Shown: in pieces, positions 1 through 7,715 of the stretch
Numbering within the stretch: the first letter of the stretch is position 1
How the letters are laid out: each line of letters starts with the position of its first letter
NCBI GenBank assembly: GCA_963719135.1
Contig: CAVRAZ010000001.1
Coordinates: 310,001 to 374,000 of the forward strand
Source of the DNA: CAVRAZ01 sp963719135
Lineage (GTDB): Bacteria; Pseudomonadota; Gammaproteobacteria; DSM-19610
Direction: 5' to 3'
DNA length: 64,000 nucleotides
The notes under the pieces: model-generated
Told to the model about the DNA's origin: nothing
Seen by the model: the letters and a program-made list of their open reading frames with translations, nothing else
The model's database searches: none
Position numbers and translations under genes: made by a program

Positions 1-437
1 AACCCCTCGCGCACCGCCTTGATGATCGGGATGCCGCCGGCGACCGCCGCCTCGAACGCCACCATGACGCCCTGTTCCTGCGCCGCGGCAAAGATCTCGT
101 TGCCATGCAGCGCGATCAGCGCCTTGTTCGCGGTAACCACGTGCTTGCCGTTGCCGATCGCCTTCAGCACCAGTTCACGCGCCGGGCTGTAACCGCCGAT
201 CAGCTCGACGACGATATCGATCGAGGGATCGTCGACGATCTCGAAACCGTCCTTGACCACACTGATGTCACCGATGCCGGGCAGACGCGCCGGATCGTAT
301 TCGCGCGCCGCCGCGCGGGTGATGCGGATGCCGCGTCCGGCGCGGCGCGCGATTTCGCCCGCGTTGCGTTTCAGAACGTTGAAAGTGCCGCCCCCGACAG
401 TGCCAAGGCCCAGCAGGCCGACGTTAACCGGTTCCAA
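1..437 (-). CDS. hom: Homoserine dehydrogenase, N-terminal part (runs off the window)
   Basis: Reduces aspartate semialdehyde to homoserine with NAD(P)H in the threonine/methionine pathway. Only the first 145 residues are present; the 3' end lies beyond base 1. The start is taken as TTG at 435-437, because AAGGAGA lies about 8 bases upstream and translation gives EPVNVGLLGLGTVGGG, the Rossmann dinucleotide loop. Further along are VVELIGGY and GKHVVTANKALIA, both typical of the family. It follows alaC on the same strand by about 100 bases. The alaC-hom order is common in gammaproteobacteria, where thrC usually follows. No N-terminal aspartokinase domain is present, so this is the monofunctional form. 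Identity is secure; the TTG start is likely but not proven. Confidence 0.93.
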   Translation of the reverse strand, partial: MEPVNVGLLGLGTVGGGTFNVLKRNAGEIARRAGRGIRITRAAAREYDPARLPGIGDISVVKDGFEIVDDPSIDIVVELIGGYSPARELVLKAIGNGKHVVTANKALIALHGNEIFAAAQEQGVMVAFEAAVAGGIPIIKAVREG

Positions 438-539
438 ACCCTGATCTCCTTCTAATGAATCTTGAAAACTTCCCGGACCTGCGCAAGCGATGCCGGCACC
501 CGCGTGCAGGCTCGCGGGTGCCGGACAATTGTACAAGTC

Positions 540-1754
540 TCAAGCGCCGGCCGCGGCGGATTTTTCGTGCTTGCGTAACATGTCGCGGATCCCGCGGATC
601 GCCTGGCGCGTGCGGTGTTCGTTTTCGATGAGCCCGAAACGCACGTAGTCGTCGCCGTATTCGCCGAAGCCGATGCCGGGCGAGACTGCGACCTTGGCCT
701 CGATGAGCAGCTTCTTGGAGAACTCGAGCGACCCCATGGCGCGGTAGGGTTCGGGAATCGGCGCCCACACGAACATCGTGGCTTTGGGCCGCTCCACCGG
801 CCAGCCGATCGAATCGAGACCGTCGCACAGCACGTCGCGCCGGCGGCGGTAGGTGGCGACGATTTCAGCGACGCAGTCCTGCGGTCCTTCCAGCGCCGCA
901 ATCGCCGCGACCTGGATCGGCGTGAACATGCCGTAGTCCAGATAGGACTTGATGCGGGTCAGTGCCGCCACCAGCGTCTGGTTGCCGCACATGAACCCGA
1001 CGCGCCAGCCCGGCATGTTGTACGTCTTCGACAGCGTATAGAACTCGACCGCGATCTCGTCCGCGCCCGGCGCCTGGAGGATGGACGGCGCCCGGTACCC
1101 GTCGAACGACAGTTCTCCGTAGGCCAGATCGTGCACCACCCAGATGCCGTGTTCGCGCGCGATCGAAATTATCTTCTCGAAAAACGGCAGCTCGACGCAC
1201 TGCGTGGTCGGATTGCTGGGAAAATTCAGCACCAGCATCTTGGGCTTCGGCCAGGAATCCTTGATCGCTTTTTCCAGCTCCTCGAAAAACGCCTGCTCGC
1301 CGTTGTTGATGGGCACGTGGCGGATGTCGGCACCGGCGATGACGAAACCGTACGGATGGATCGGATAAGCGGGGTTCGGCACCAGCACCGCGTCGCCCGG
1401 CCCGACGGTCGCCAGCGCAAGATGCGCCAGCCCTTCCTTCGAGCCGATGGTCACGATCGCCTGGGTATCGGGATTCAGGTGCACGTCGAAACGTTTGCGG
1501 TACCAGTCGCAGATCGCCTTGCGCAGGCGCGGAATGCCGCGCGAGACGGAATAGCGGTGCGTGTCGCCGCGCCTGGCCGTCTCGATCAGTTTCTGGACGA
1601 TGTGATCCGGCGTCGGCCGGTCGGGATTGCCCATGCCGAAATCGATGACGTCCTCGCCACGCGCGCGCGCCGCGGCCTTGAGTTCATTGACGATATTGAA
1701 CACATAGGGCGGCAAGCGTTTGATACGTGGAAAATCTTCGGACTTGGCGGACAC
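540..1754 (-). CDS. alaC: Alanine transaminase AlaC (PLP-dependent, class I/II)
   Basis: Glutamate-pyruvate aminotransferase that makes alanine, cytoplasmic. About 404 residues, close to the usual length. RIKRLPPYVFNIVNELK at the N-terminus matches the AlaC signature. Family features include DFGMGNPD, IGSKEGLAHL, VPNPAYPIH, VVHDLAYGEL (Asp that pairs with the PLP ring) and TLSKTYNMPGWRVG with the Schiff-base lysine near residue 243. The open frame extends back to a TTG at 1808, but homology starts just after the GTG at 1754, which I prefer. It is divergent from the Mth938-like gene and upstream of hom. Confidence 0.93.
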   Translation of the reverse strand: MSAKSEDFPRIKRLPPYVFNIVNELKAAARARGEDVIDFGMGNPDRPTPDHIVQKLIETARRGDTHRYSVSRGIPRLRKAICDWYRKRFDVHLNPDTQAIVTIGSKEGLAHLALATVGPGDAVLVPNPAYPIHPYGFVIAGADIRHVPINNGEQAFFEELEKAIKDSWPKPKMLVLNFPSNPTTQCVELPFFEKIISIAREHGIWVVHDLAYGELSFDGYRAPSILQAPGADEIAVEFYTLSKTYNMPGWRVGFMCGNQTLVAALTRIKSYLDYGMFTPIQVAAIAALEGPQDCVAEIVATYRRRRDVLCDGLDSIGWPVERPKATMFVWAPIPEPYRAMGSLEFSKKLLIEAKVAVSPGIGFGEYGDDYVRFGLIENEHRTRQAIRGIRDMLRKHEKSAAAGA

Positions 1755-1878
1755 GCGGGTGTTTCTCTTGGCGAGTGAATATCGGTTGCTAGCGTACTGA
1801 AAATACAAGGGTTGAACAAGCGGGGCCGCGGCGGCCCGGCGCTGGCGGGTTGCGGGGAAAAAATGCTAAGGTAGGCGC

Positions 1879-2253
1879 ATGGATTTCGCCCGCACCGAAG
1901 GCCCTTCGCAACTGGTCATCCAGCGCTTCGAAGCAGGCGCGGTCACGATCGGCGGACGGACGTATCAGCGCAGCGTACTGGTGACGCCAGCCGGCGTGCT
2001 CGAATGGGCGCCGGCCGCCATCGACGATTTAAGCGCCGACGAACTCGCCGCACTCGCCGAATACACGCCCGAAATCGTCCTGCTCGGCACCGGCCGGCGC
2101 TTGCGGTTCCCCGACCCGGCAGCGCAGATACCGCTGATCGCGCGCGGCATCGGTGTCGAGGTCATGGACACGGCGGCGGCGTGTCGCACCTTCAATCTGC
2201 TGCTGTCGGAAAACCGCCGCGTGGTCGCCGCGCTACTGATCGGCGAAGCCTGA
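1879..2253 (+). CDS. Mth938-like domain protein (DUF498)
   Basis: A 124-residue small cytoplasmic protein of the Mth938/DUF498 (NDUFAF3-like) family. The family motif is visible as IVLLGTGRRLRFP around residues 70-82, followed by GIGVEVMDTAAACRTFNLLLSENRR..., the usual pattern of a predicted small-molecule binding fold followed by T-A-A-C-R-T-N. The biochemical role is not established. The start ATG is preceded by AAGGTAGG. It is transcribed divergently from alaC across a gap of about 125 bases, and its 3' end faces rpoS across a REP-type repeat. Family assignment is good; function unknown. Confidence 0.85.
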   Translation: MDFARTEGPSQLVIQRFEAGAVTIGGRTYQRSVLVTPAGVLEWAPAAIDDLSADELAALAEYTPEIVLLGTGRRLRFPDPAAQIPLIARGIGVEVMDTAAACRTFNLLLSENRRVVAALLIGEA

Positions 2254-2347
2254 AGCCGGCCACAGCGCGTCCGCCGTTTGCCGTTGACGGCTGCGCGCCA
2301 TGCCAGCCCCGTCGAAGAAACCCGTCACGCGCCCGCCGAAGGGCACT

Positions 2348-2416
2348 CGTCATGCCGGCGCAGGCCGGCATCCAGCGATTTGCTGCAAATGGATTCCGGC
2401 CTGCGCCGGAATGACG
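2348..2416. repeat. REP-type inverted repeat (GTCATNCCGGCGNAGGCCGG family)
   Basis: Two facing copies: CGTCATGCCGGCGCAGGCCG... at 2348-2375 and ...CGGCCTGCGCCGGAATGACG at 2389-2416, separated by 13 bases. The same family recurs at 6717-6793 and 59306-59400. It sits between the convergent 3' ends of the Mth938-like gene and rpoS and may help end transcription. Confidence 0.85.
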
Positions 2417-2498
2417 GTGCGCTCGACATCGCGCGGTTCAGCGGCTGCTGAACTTCGCCGGTACGACGACACCGAAACGGTTTGCGGCCGCGCGCTCG

Positions 2499-3459
2499 TC
2501 AGTCGAACAGCGCGTCGAACGAATAGCCTTCGCTTTCGAGAATCTGGCGCAGGCGCCGCAGGGCGTCGATCTGGATCTGGCGCACCCGTTCGCGGGTGAC
2601 CCCGATTTCGTTGCCGACTTCCTCCAGCGTCGCAATCCTGCTGCCGCGCAGGCCGAAACGCCTTTCCACGACTTGGCGCTGCTTGTCGGACAACTGCCCG
2701 ATCCAGGTTTCCAGGTGACCGAAGACGTGGGCGTCCTGCAGGACGTTCCGACGGGTCCGGATTCTGCTCGTCGGGAATTGCGTCGAGCACCGAGCGGTCG
2801 GTGTCCTTGCCGGCCGGCACATCGACCGACGTGACCCGCTCGTTCAGCTTCAGCATGCGCTGAACATCCTTGAGCGGCTTGCACAGGCGTTGTGAAATCT
2901 CCTCCGCGCTCGGCTCGTGATCCAGCGCCTGGGCGAGTTCGCGCGAGGCCTGCAGGCAGCCATTGAGTTCCTTGACCACGTGAATCGGCAGACGGATGGT
3001 GCGCGTCTGGTTCATGATGGCGCGCTCGATGGTCTGGCGGATCCACCAGGTCGCATACGTGGAAAATCGGAAGCCGCGTTCCGGATCGAACTTCTCGACG
3101 GCGCGCATCAGACCGAGATTGCCCTCCTCGATCAGATCCAGCAACGCCAGGCCGCGGTTCATGTAACGGCGCGCGATCTTGACGACCAGGCGCAGATTGC
3201 ACTCGATCATCTTGCGGCGGCCGGACTCGTCGCCCCTCTGGGCGAGCCGTGAATAGTGAATCTCCTCCTGCGCGCTCAACAACGGCGAGTACCCGATTTC
3301 GCTCAGATACATTCGCGTTGCATCGAAATGCGCATCATTCGACTGAGAATCATTGAACAGGTGTTCGATCTCGGGAGGGGAAGGTTCGGACAGATCGCCT
3401 TCCTCCTCTACGTACGTGGAACCCGCTGAATCGAGATCCTCGGCCAACTGCTTCGTCAT
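2499..3459 (-). pseudogene. rpoS: RNA polymerase sigma factor RpoS, frameshifted between regions 3 and 4
   Basis: Stationary-phase/general stress sigma factor. From ATG 3459 the frame encodes region 1.2 (FDATRMYLSEIGYSPLL), region 2 (CNLRLVVKIARRYMNRGL, DLIEEGNLGLMRAVEKF, TYATWWIRQTIERA) and region 3, up to PDEQNPDPS. The frame then breaks at about 2748-2749. Region 4 continues one frame over (VLQDAHVFGHLETWIGQL, TLEEVGNEIGVTRERVRQIQ) to the stop at 2499. Removing one G from TCGGAAC restores DPSNVLQD, which aligns without gaps to DPCELLQD of Pseudomonas RpoS, giving 319 residues. As written, the product lacks region 4 and could not read the -35 element. The surE-pcm-nlpD-rpoS order confirms identity. 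It may be a true rpoS mutation or a sequence error. Confidence 0.9.
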
Positions 3460-3543
3460 ACTCCACCCCCTGATCTTATAGTTTTGTAACCAAGACTCGC
3501 CAGGTTGGTCTTGGCCTCATATCAGCGCATTGCCGGCGACCGC

Positions 3544-4428
3544 TCAGCGTTGAGGCAGGATGCTCAGCGGATCGACGGATGTCTGGTTCTTGCGAATTTC
3601 AAAATACAGCTGCGTGCGGCTGGTGCCACTTGAACCCATGTGGGCGATCGGTTGTCCGGCATCCACCCAGTCTCCTTCCCTTGCCAACAGTTCTTTATTA
3701 TGTGCGTATGCGCTTAAATACTGCTGATTGTGCTTGATAATAATAAGCCTGCCGTAGCCCGAAAGTCCACTGCCGGCATAGACCACCTTGCCGGACGCCG
3801 CCGCCAGCACGTCGTCCCCGGAACTCCCGGCGATACTGATACCCTTCTTTCCGGGTGAGCTGGAATCGTAATGGCGCAACAGGAGCCCCTTCGCCGGCCA
3901 GGTCCATTGCAGCTTGTCCTGGAACTGGTGTTCGGGCGGCGGAGCGAGTTCCGGCGCCGGTGCCGTGGCGATCGCCACCGGCGCTCCGTCCGCTGCCGGG
4001 ATCGGCACGTCGGTTTTGGGCCGGCTCGGCCTGACCTCGGAGGGCGGCGCCGACCGGACCGCGCGGGCGGCGGCGAATTTCGGCCGGCTCGGCTCGATCC
4101 GGACCTCCGGCGGCGTCGGGGCGGGCGCAAGATGCCGCGCGGTGACCGGGGCGGCCGGTGGAGGTGCAGGCGGTGGCGGCGGCATCAAGCGCAATCGCTG
4201 GCGCGCGTAAATGGTGTAAGGCGGGCCGATGTCGTTCCAGCGGGCCAGGTTGTCGGCGTCGAGTTCGTATTGCCAGGCGATGGAGAAAAGCGTCTCGCCG
4301 CGCACCACCCTGTGGTAACCGGAGGGAGGTACGGGCCGTTTGGTATGGTCACCGACCGGCGCCCTGATCGGCGCGCCGGCACAGGATATCAGGCACAGAC
4401 TGATCGCCAGCGCCAGTAAACGCCTCAT
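3544..4428 (-). CDS. nlpD: NlpD-like lipoprotein, LysM plus degenerate LytM (M23) domain
   Basis: Outer-membrane lipoprotein that activates the amidase AmiC at the septum in E. coli. The start is set at ATG 4428, giving MRRLLALAISLCLISCAG, a lipoprotein signal with lipobox LISC; the longer open frame adds ten residues without a signal. A LysM domain spans about residues 38-83 (YHRVVRGETLFSIAWQYELD). A Pro-rich linker follows, then a LytM domain from about 185 to the end (GLSGYGRLIIIKHNQQYLSA, TQLYFEIRKN, LSILPQR). The zinc ligand region reads GISIAG where active peptidases have H/D ligands, as in NlpD, so it is a regulator rather than an enzyme. Located between the small membrane ORF and rpoS. 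In E. coli the main rpoS promoter lies inside nlpD. Confidence 0.92.
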   Translation of the reverse strand: MRRLLALAISLCLISCAGAPIRAPVGDHTKRPVPPSGYHRVVRGETLFSIAWQYELDADNLARWNDIGPPYTIYARQRLRLMPPPPPAPPPAAPVTARHLAPAPTPPEVRIEPSRPKFAAARAVRSAPPSEVRPSRPKTDVPIPAADGAPVAIATAPAPELAPPPEHQFQDKLQWTWPAKGLLLRHYDSSSPGKKGISIAGSSGDDVLAAASGKVVYAGSGLSGYGRLIIIKHNQQYLSAYAHNKELLAREGDWVDAGQPIAHMGSSGTSRTQLYFEIRKNQTSVDPLSILPQR

Positions 4429-4435
4429 CGGCCGT

Positions 4436-4609
4436 TCAACCCTTGAGCAACCACGCACCCACAGCGACCAAGCCTACCAGCATCCAGCCCAACGCGTCGA
4501 CGTTGCCGCGCAATGCGGGTTCCCTGTCCGGTCCGGCCGGACCGGAGGGCGCGCGCGGATGCGCCGTCCGGTACTGAACACGCTCGTTCAACCGCTGCAG
4601 CGGGTTCAC
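4436..4609 (-). CDS. Small single-pass membrane protein, 57 residues, unknown function
   Basis: A GTG-started ORF whose start overlaps the pcm stop (GTGA, 4606-4609) and which ends 7 bases before nlpD. Its translation begins VNPLQRLNERVQYRTAHPRA, then a Pro/Gly-rich stretch, and ends LGWMLVGLVAVGAWLLKG, a single hydrophobic C-terminal helix. In other gammaproteobacteria the pcm-nlpD gap often holds a larger membrane gene (YqaA type); this ORF shows no similarity I recognise. The exact overlap and tight spacing suggest it is translated and couples pcm to nlpD. Existence is moderately supported; function is unknown. Confidence 0.55.
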   Translation of the reverse strand: MNPLQRLNERVQYRTAHPRAPSGPAGPDREPALRGNVDALGWMLVGLVAVGAWLLKG

Positions 4610-5262
4610 TCGCCGGTCCCGATCAGGGGCACGAAATTGACCGGTTCGAAGTCCACCCGCTCATACACATCCTCGGTGCGCGTCACCCGCGTCAGCACCT
4701 GACCGCTGCGCCCGCCCACCGGCATCACCAGCACGCCGCCGACGGCCAGTTGCGTCAACAGCGATTCGGGAATCTCGGCGCCGCCGGCGGTGACCATGAC
4801 GGCGTCGAACGGCTGCACTTCGGGCCAGCCCAGCGTGCCGTCGCTGTGGCGCGCGCGAATGTTGCGATAGCCGAGCCGGCGGAAGCGTACCCGCGCCTGC
4901 GTCAGCAGCGGTTCGATCCGTTCGGTGGTATAGACGGTTTCCACCAGGTGCGACAGCACCGCCGCCTGGTAGCCCGATCCGGTGCCGATTTCCAGCACTT
5001 TGCGCGGAACGCGCTCGACCACCAGCTCGGTCATGCGCGCGACGATGTAGGGTTGCGAAATGGTCTGGCCGTGGCCGATCGGCAGCGAGGTGTCTTCGTA
5101 GGCGCGGCTCGCCAGCGCCTCGTCGACGAACAGGTGGCGCGGCACGCCGCGCAGCGTTTCCAGCACGCGCAGGGTGCGAATGCCCTCCTCGCGCAGCCGC
5201 TCCACCAGCCGGTCGCGCGTGCGCTGCGAGGTCATGCCGATGCCGATCTGGGGCGATCTCAT
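4606..5262 (-). CDS. pcm: Protein-L-isoaspartate O-methyltransferase
   Basis: Methylates L-isoaspartyl residues with S-adenosylmethionine to start repair of aged proteins; cytoplasmic. 218 residues, normal for the family. Motifs: GHGQTISQPYIVARMTELV (PCMT substrate-loop motif), VLEIGTGSGYQAAVLSHLV around residues 90-108 (SAM motif I), VMVTAGGAEIPESLL, and QLAVGGVLVMPVG. The ATG overlaps the surE stop (ATGA), so the two are translationally coupled, as in many gammaproteobacteria. Confidence 0.96.
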   Translation of the reverse strand: MRSPQIGIGMTSQRTRDRLVERLREEGIRTLRVLETLRGVPRHLFVDEALASRAYEDTSLPIGHGQTISQPYIVARMTELVVERVPRKVLEIGTGSGYQAAVLSHLVETVYTTERIEPLLTQARVRFRRLGYRNIRARHSDGTLGWPEVQPFDAVMVTAGGAEIPESLLTQLAVGGVLVMPVGGRSGQVLTRVTRTEDVYERVDFEPVNFVPLIGTGE

Positions 5263-6017
5263 GAAGGCGCGCCGTCATCGCCCAGGCACACCCTGAGCTG
5301 ATCCAGCGCTTCGTAGCGTGTCAGGTCGACGTGAATCGGTGTAACCGAGATGAAGCGGTTCCGCACGGCGTGGAAATCGGTCCCCGGCCCCGCGTCCTGT
5401 TCGGCGCCGGCCGGACCGACCCAGTAGATGGTCCGGCCGCGCGGATCGGTCTGACGGATCACGGGTTCGGACTTGTGCCGGTGCCCCAGCCGGGTCGCCT
5501 GCCAGCCCGCCAGTTGGTCCCACGGCAGGTCGGGCACGTTGACGTTGAGAATGGTCTCCGCCGGCACCGGCTGCCGCTCGATCCTGCGCAGCAGCTCGAC
5601 GGCGGCGCGCGCGCCGGTCGCGTAGTGTTCGATGCGTGCGCCGACCATCGAGATGGCGATGCCCGGCAACCCGAGGAAGCGGCCTTCCATCGCGGCGGCA
5701 ACGGTGCCGGAATAGAGCACGTCGTCGCCGAGGTTGGCGCCGCTGTTGATGCCCGACACGACGATGTCGGGCTCTTCGTCGAGCAGGCCGGTGATGGCCA
5801 GGTGCACGCAATCGGTCGGCGTACCCTCGACACGGGTAATGCCGTTGTCCAGTTGTTGCGCGCGGATCGGCAGATCCAGCGTCAGTGAATTGCTGGCACC
5901 GCTGCGATCCCGATCAGGCGCAACCACGGTGATGCGGGCGACCGCCGCCAGCGCGTCGATAAGGCACTGGATACCGGGGGCCTGGTAACCGTCGTCGTTG
6001 CTGATCAGGATGTGCAT
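5259..6017 (-). CDS. surE: 5'/3'-nucleotidase SurE
   Basis: Survival protein SurE, a metal-dependent nucleotide and polyphosphate phosphatase linked to stationary-phase fitness. The start is set at ATG 6017 (MHILISNDDGYQAPG), since the metal-binding NDDG must lie at the N-terminus; the open frame extends 20 codons further without homology. Other signatures: VVAPDRDRSGASNSLTL, GTPTDCVHLAI, VVSGINSGANLGDDVLYSGT and NVNVPDLP. 252 residues, the usual size. First gene of surE-pcm-small ORF-nlpD-rpoS. Confidence 0.97.
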   Translation of the reverse strand: MHILISNDDGYQAPGIQCLIDALAAVARITVVAPDRDRSGASNSLTLDLPIRAQQLDNGITRVEGTPTDCVHLAITGLLDEEPDIVVSGINSGANLGDDVLYSGTVAAAMEGRFLGLPGIAISMVGARIEHYATGARAAVELLRRIERQPVPAETILNVNVPDLPWDQLAGWQATRLGHRHKSEPVIRQTDPRGRTIYWVGPAGAEQDAGPGTDFHAVRNRFISVTPIHVDLTRYEALDQLRVCLGDDGAPS

Positions 6018-6126
6018 AACCTGCGGACTATACCTCAAACGGGGACGCGCCGCCCATCCCGGCCTGCAATGACGCACCGCCGCCGGGTTGAAATCGGCGG
6101 CCGATTCAGGTATCGCTTATTCCATC

Positions 6127-6663
6127 ATGAGCCAGCCGGTCAAGCCTGAGGACGTTGAACTGTTTCGCACCGCCGTGGGACCGGTACGCCCGGTGCGCCA
6201 GGACCGGCACGCGCACCAGCGCACACCGCCGCGGCCGCGGCCGCTGTTTCTCGAAGCCGACGAACGCGCGGTGCTGATCGACATGATGTCGGAGGCGTTC
6301 GAGCCCGTCGAGTACCTGACCGGCGAAGAACTCATTTACCTGCGCGAGGGCCTGCAACCGCGCGTGCTGAAACGGCTGCGCCGCGGCCAGATCGGCGTGG
6401 GCGCCGAACTGGACCTGCACGGCATGACCGTCGCCGTGGCGCGCGGCGCCATCGCCGCGTTTCTGCTCGAATGCCGCAAGCGGCGCATCCCGTGTGTGCG
6501 CATCATCCACGGCAAGGGCCTGGGCTCGCGTCAGCGCGGGCCGGTGTTGAAAAGCAAAGTGGGAAACTGGCTCCGCCAGCGCAACGAGGTGCTGGCCTAT
6601 TGCTCGGCGCGCGCGTTCGACGGCGGCACCGGCGCCGTCTACGTCCTGCTCAAACTCACCTGA
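6127..6663 (+). CDS. Smr-domain protein (MutS2 C-terminal-like)
   Basis: A 178-residue protein with a C-terminal Smr domain: LDLHGMTVAVARGAI, then CVRIIHGKGLGS, the two conserved motifs (LDLHG and HGxG). Stand-alone Smr proteins of this type can have nuclease activity or act on ribosomes, but their role differs between lineages. I chose ATG 6127 (MSQPVKPEDVELFRTAVG) over a TTG at 6088. It is the only plus-strand gene in this part of the core cluster and separates surE from yggS. Its TGA stop coincides with the first bases of a large inverted-repeat block (6661-7031). Confidence 0.88.
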   Translation: MSQPVKPEDVELFRTAVGPVRPVRQDRHAHQRTPPRPRPLFLEADERAVLIDMMSEAFEPVEYLTGEELIYLREGLQPRVLKRLRRGQIGVGAELDLHGMTVAVARGAIAAFLLECRKRRIPCVRIIHGKGLGSRQRGPVLKSKVGNWLRQRNEVLAYCSARAFDGGTGAVYVLLKLT

Positions 6664-7031
6664 AAACCGGGGACAGAACAGAATGGCACTTACTTAACTC
6701 TGAATTCAGGGGTTTCGTCATTCCGGCGAAGGCCGGAATCCAGGAAAACTACCACTATTGTAGATTCTGGATCCCAGCCTTCGCCGGGATGACGGCAGTT
6801 CTGGGCTTAAGTAAGTGCCATTCGGGTCAGAACACAGTTTTCGCCAATATTCGCATCAGCCCCGTCGAGCCGCCGGTCACGTTGACAGAACGCAATCCAA
6901 CGTCGGGGAACTACCAGCAAAGGCTCGCAAGCCACGCCTTACCGCGAACGAATCAGGCGCTTCGAAAGCCGACGAACGCAGTACCAAGCGAACGTATATT
7001 AGCGAAAACTGTGTTCTGACCCCGGTTTTCA
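6661..7031. repeat. Nested inverted-repeat block between smr and yggS
   Basis: This gene-free stretch is built from three layers of inverted repeats. Outer arms: TGAAAACCGGGGACAGAAC at 6661 and GTTCTGACCCCGGTTTTCA at 7013-7031; each arm contains the TGA stop of the adjacent gene (smr, yggS). One inner unit runs from AATGGCACTTACTTAA (6682-6697) to its exact complement (6807-6822) and encloses a REP pair (6717-6743 and 6768-6793). A second unit is bounded by a 21-base inverted repeat at 6824-6844 and 7002-7022 and is about 200 bases long, MITE-like. No coding function was recognised inside. Confidence 0.85.
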
Positions 7032-7715
7032 GGTGCGCGGGCCGAACAGGGCGGTGCCTACGCGCACCATTGTGGCGCCCTCTTCGACCGCGATCTCGAA
7101 GTCGCCGCTCATGCCCATCGACAGTTCCGCGAACGCCTCCGCACCGAACCGCACGGCCGCCGCCTCGGCCAGCGTTCGCAGTTGCGCGAACACACGGCGG
7201 GTTATGGTTTCGGACTGGTCGAACGCGCCGATGGTCATCAGTCCCCGCAGGCGGATGCCCGCACAGGCTGTTTCGAACAGAGCGTCCAGCACCTCGAACA
7301 GCGCTTCGGGCGCGATGCCCTGTTTGGCCGGGTCGCGCGCGACGTTGACCTGCACCAGCGCCTGGACTTCGCGCCCGCGCGCGTGCGCCGCCGCACCGAT
7401 GCGCCGGAACACCTTCTCGCTGTCGATCGAGTGCACCCAGTCGAACCGCTGCCCGACCGGCATCGTCTTGTTCGACTGGACGCGACCGATGCAGTGCCAG
7501 GTCAGTTCGGGATGCGCCCGAATCTTCGGCTCGGCCTCCTGCACCCGGCTCTCGCCGAAGTCGCGCTGGCCGAGAGCGGCCAACCGTTCGATTGCCGGCA
7601 ACGGCTGGTTCTTGGACACGGCGATCAGGCGCACAGTGTCGGCGCGGCGGCCGGCCCGCTGCGCGGCTGCGGCGATGCGCGCCCGGATTGCAAGCAAAGG
7701 ATCGGTTTCACTCAC
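7029..7715 (-). CDS. yggS: YggS/PLPBP family pyridoxal-phosphate homeostasis protein
   Basis: Cytoplasmic PLP-binding protein that buffers vitamin B6 and is not an enzyme on any known substrate. 228 residues. PLP lysine in LIAVSKNQP near residue 35; FGESRVQEAEPK, LTWHCIGRVQSNK, QVNVARDPAKQGIAPE, LRGLMTIG and LSMGMSGDFEIAVEEGATMVRVG are family signatures. It starts with GTG 7715, which overlaps the truD stop. The position between truD and surE is not the usual E. coli neighbourhood. Its stop codon lies in the arm of the adjacent repeat block. Confidence 0.94.
   Translation of the reverse strand: MSETDPLLAIRARIAAAAQRAGRRADTVRLIAVSKNQPLPAIERLAALGQRDFGESRVQEAEPKIRAHPELTWHCIGRVQSNKTMPVGQRFDWVHSIDSEKVFRRIGAAAHARGREVQALVQVNVARDPAKQGIAPEALFEVLDALFETACAGIRLRGLMTIGAFDQSETITRRVFAQLRTLAEAAAVRFGAEAFAELSMGMSGDFEIAVEEGATMVRVGTALFGPRT

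Noticed and set aside
2744..2752. Programmed frameshift in rpoS
   Set aside because: No slippery heptamer or stimulatory structure, and RpoS is not known to use recoding; a mutation or sequence error is simpler.
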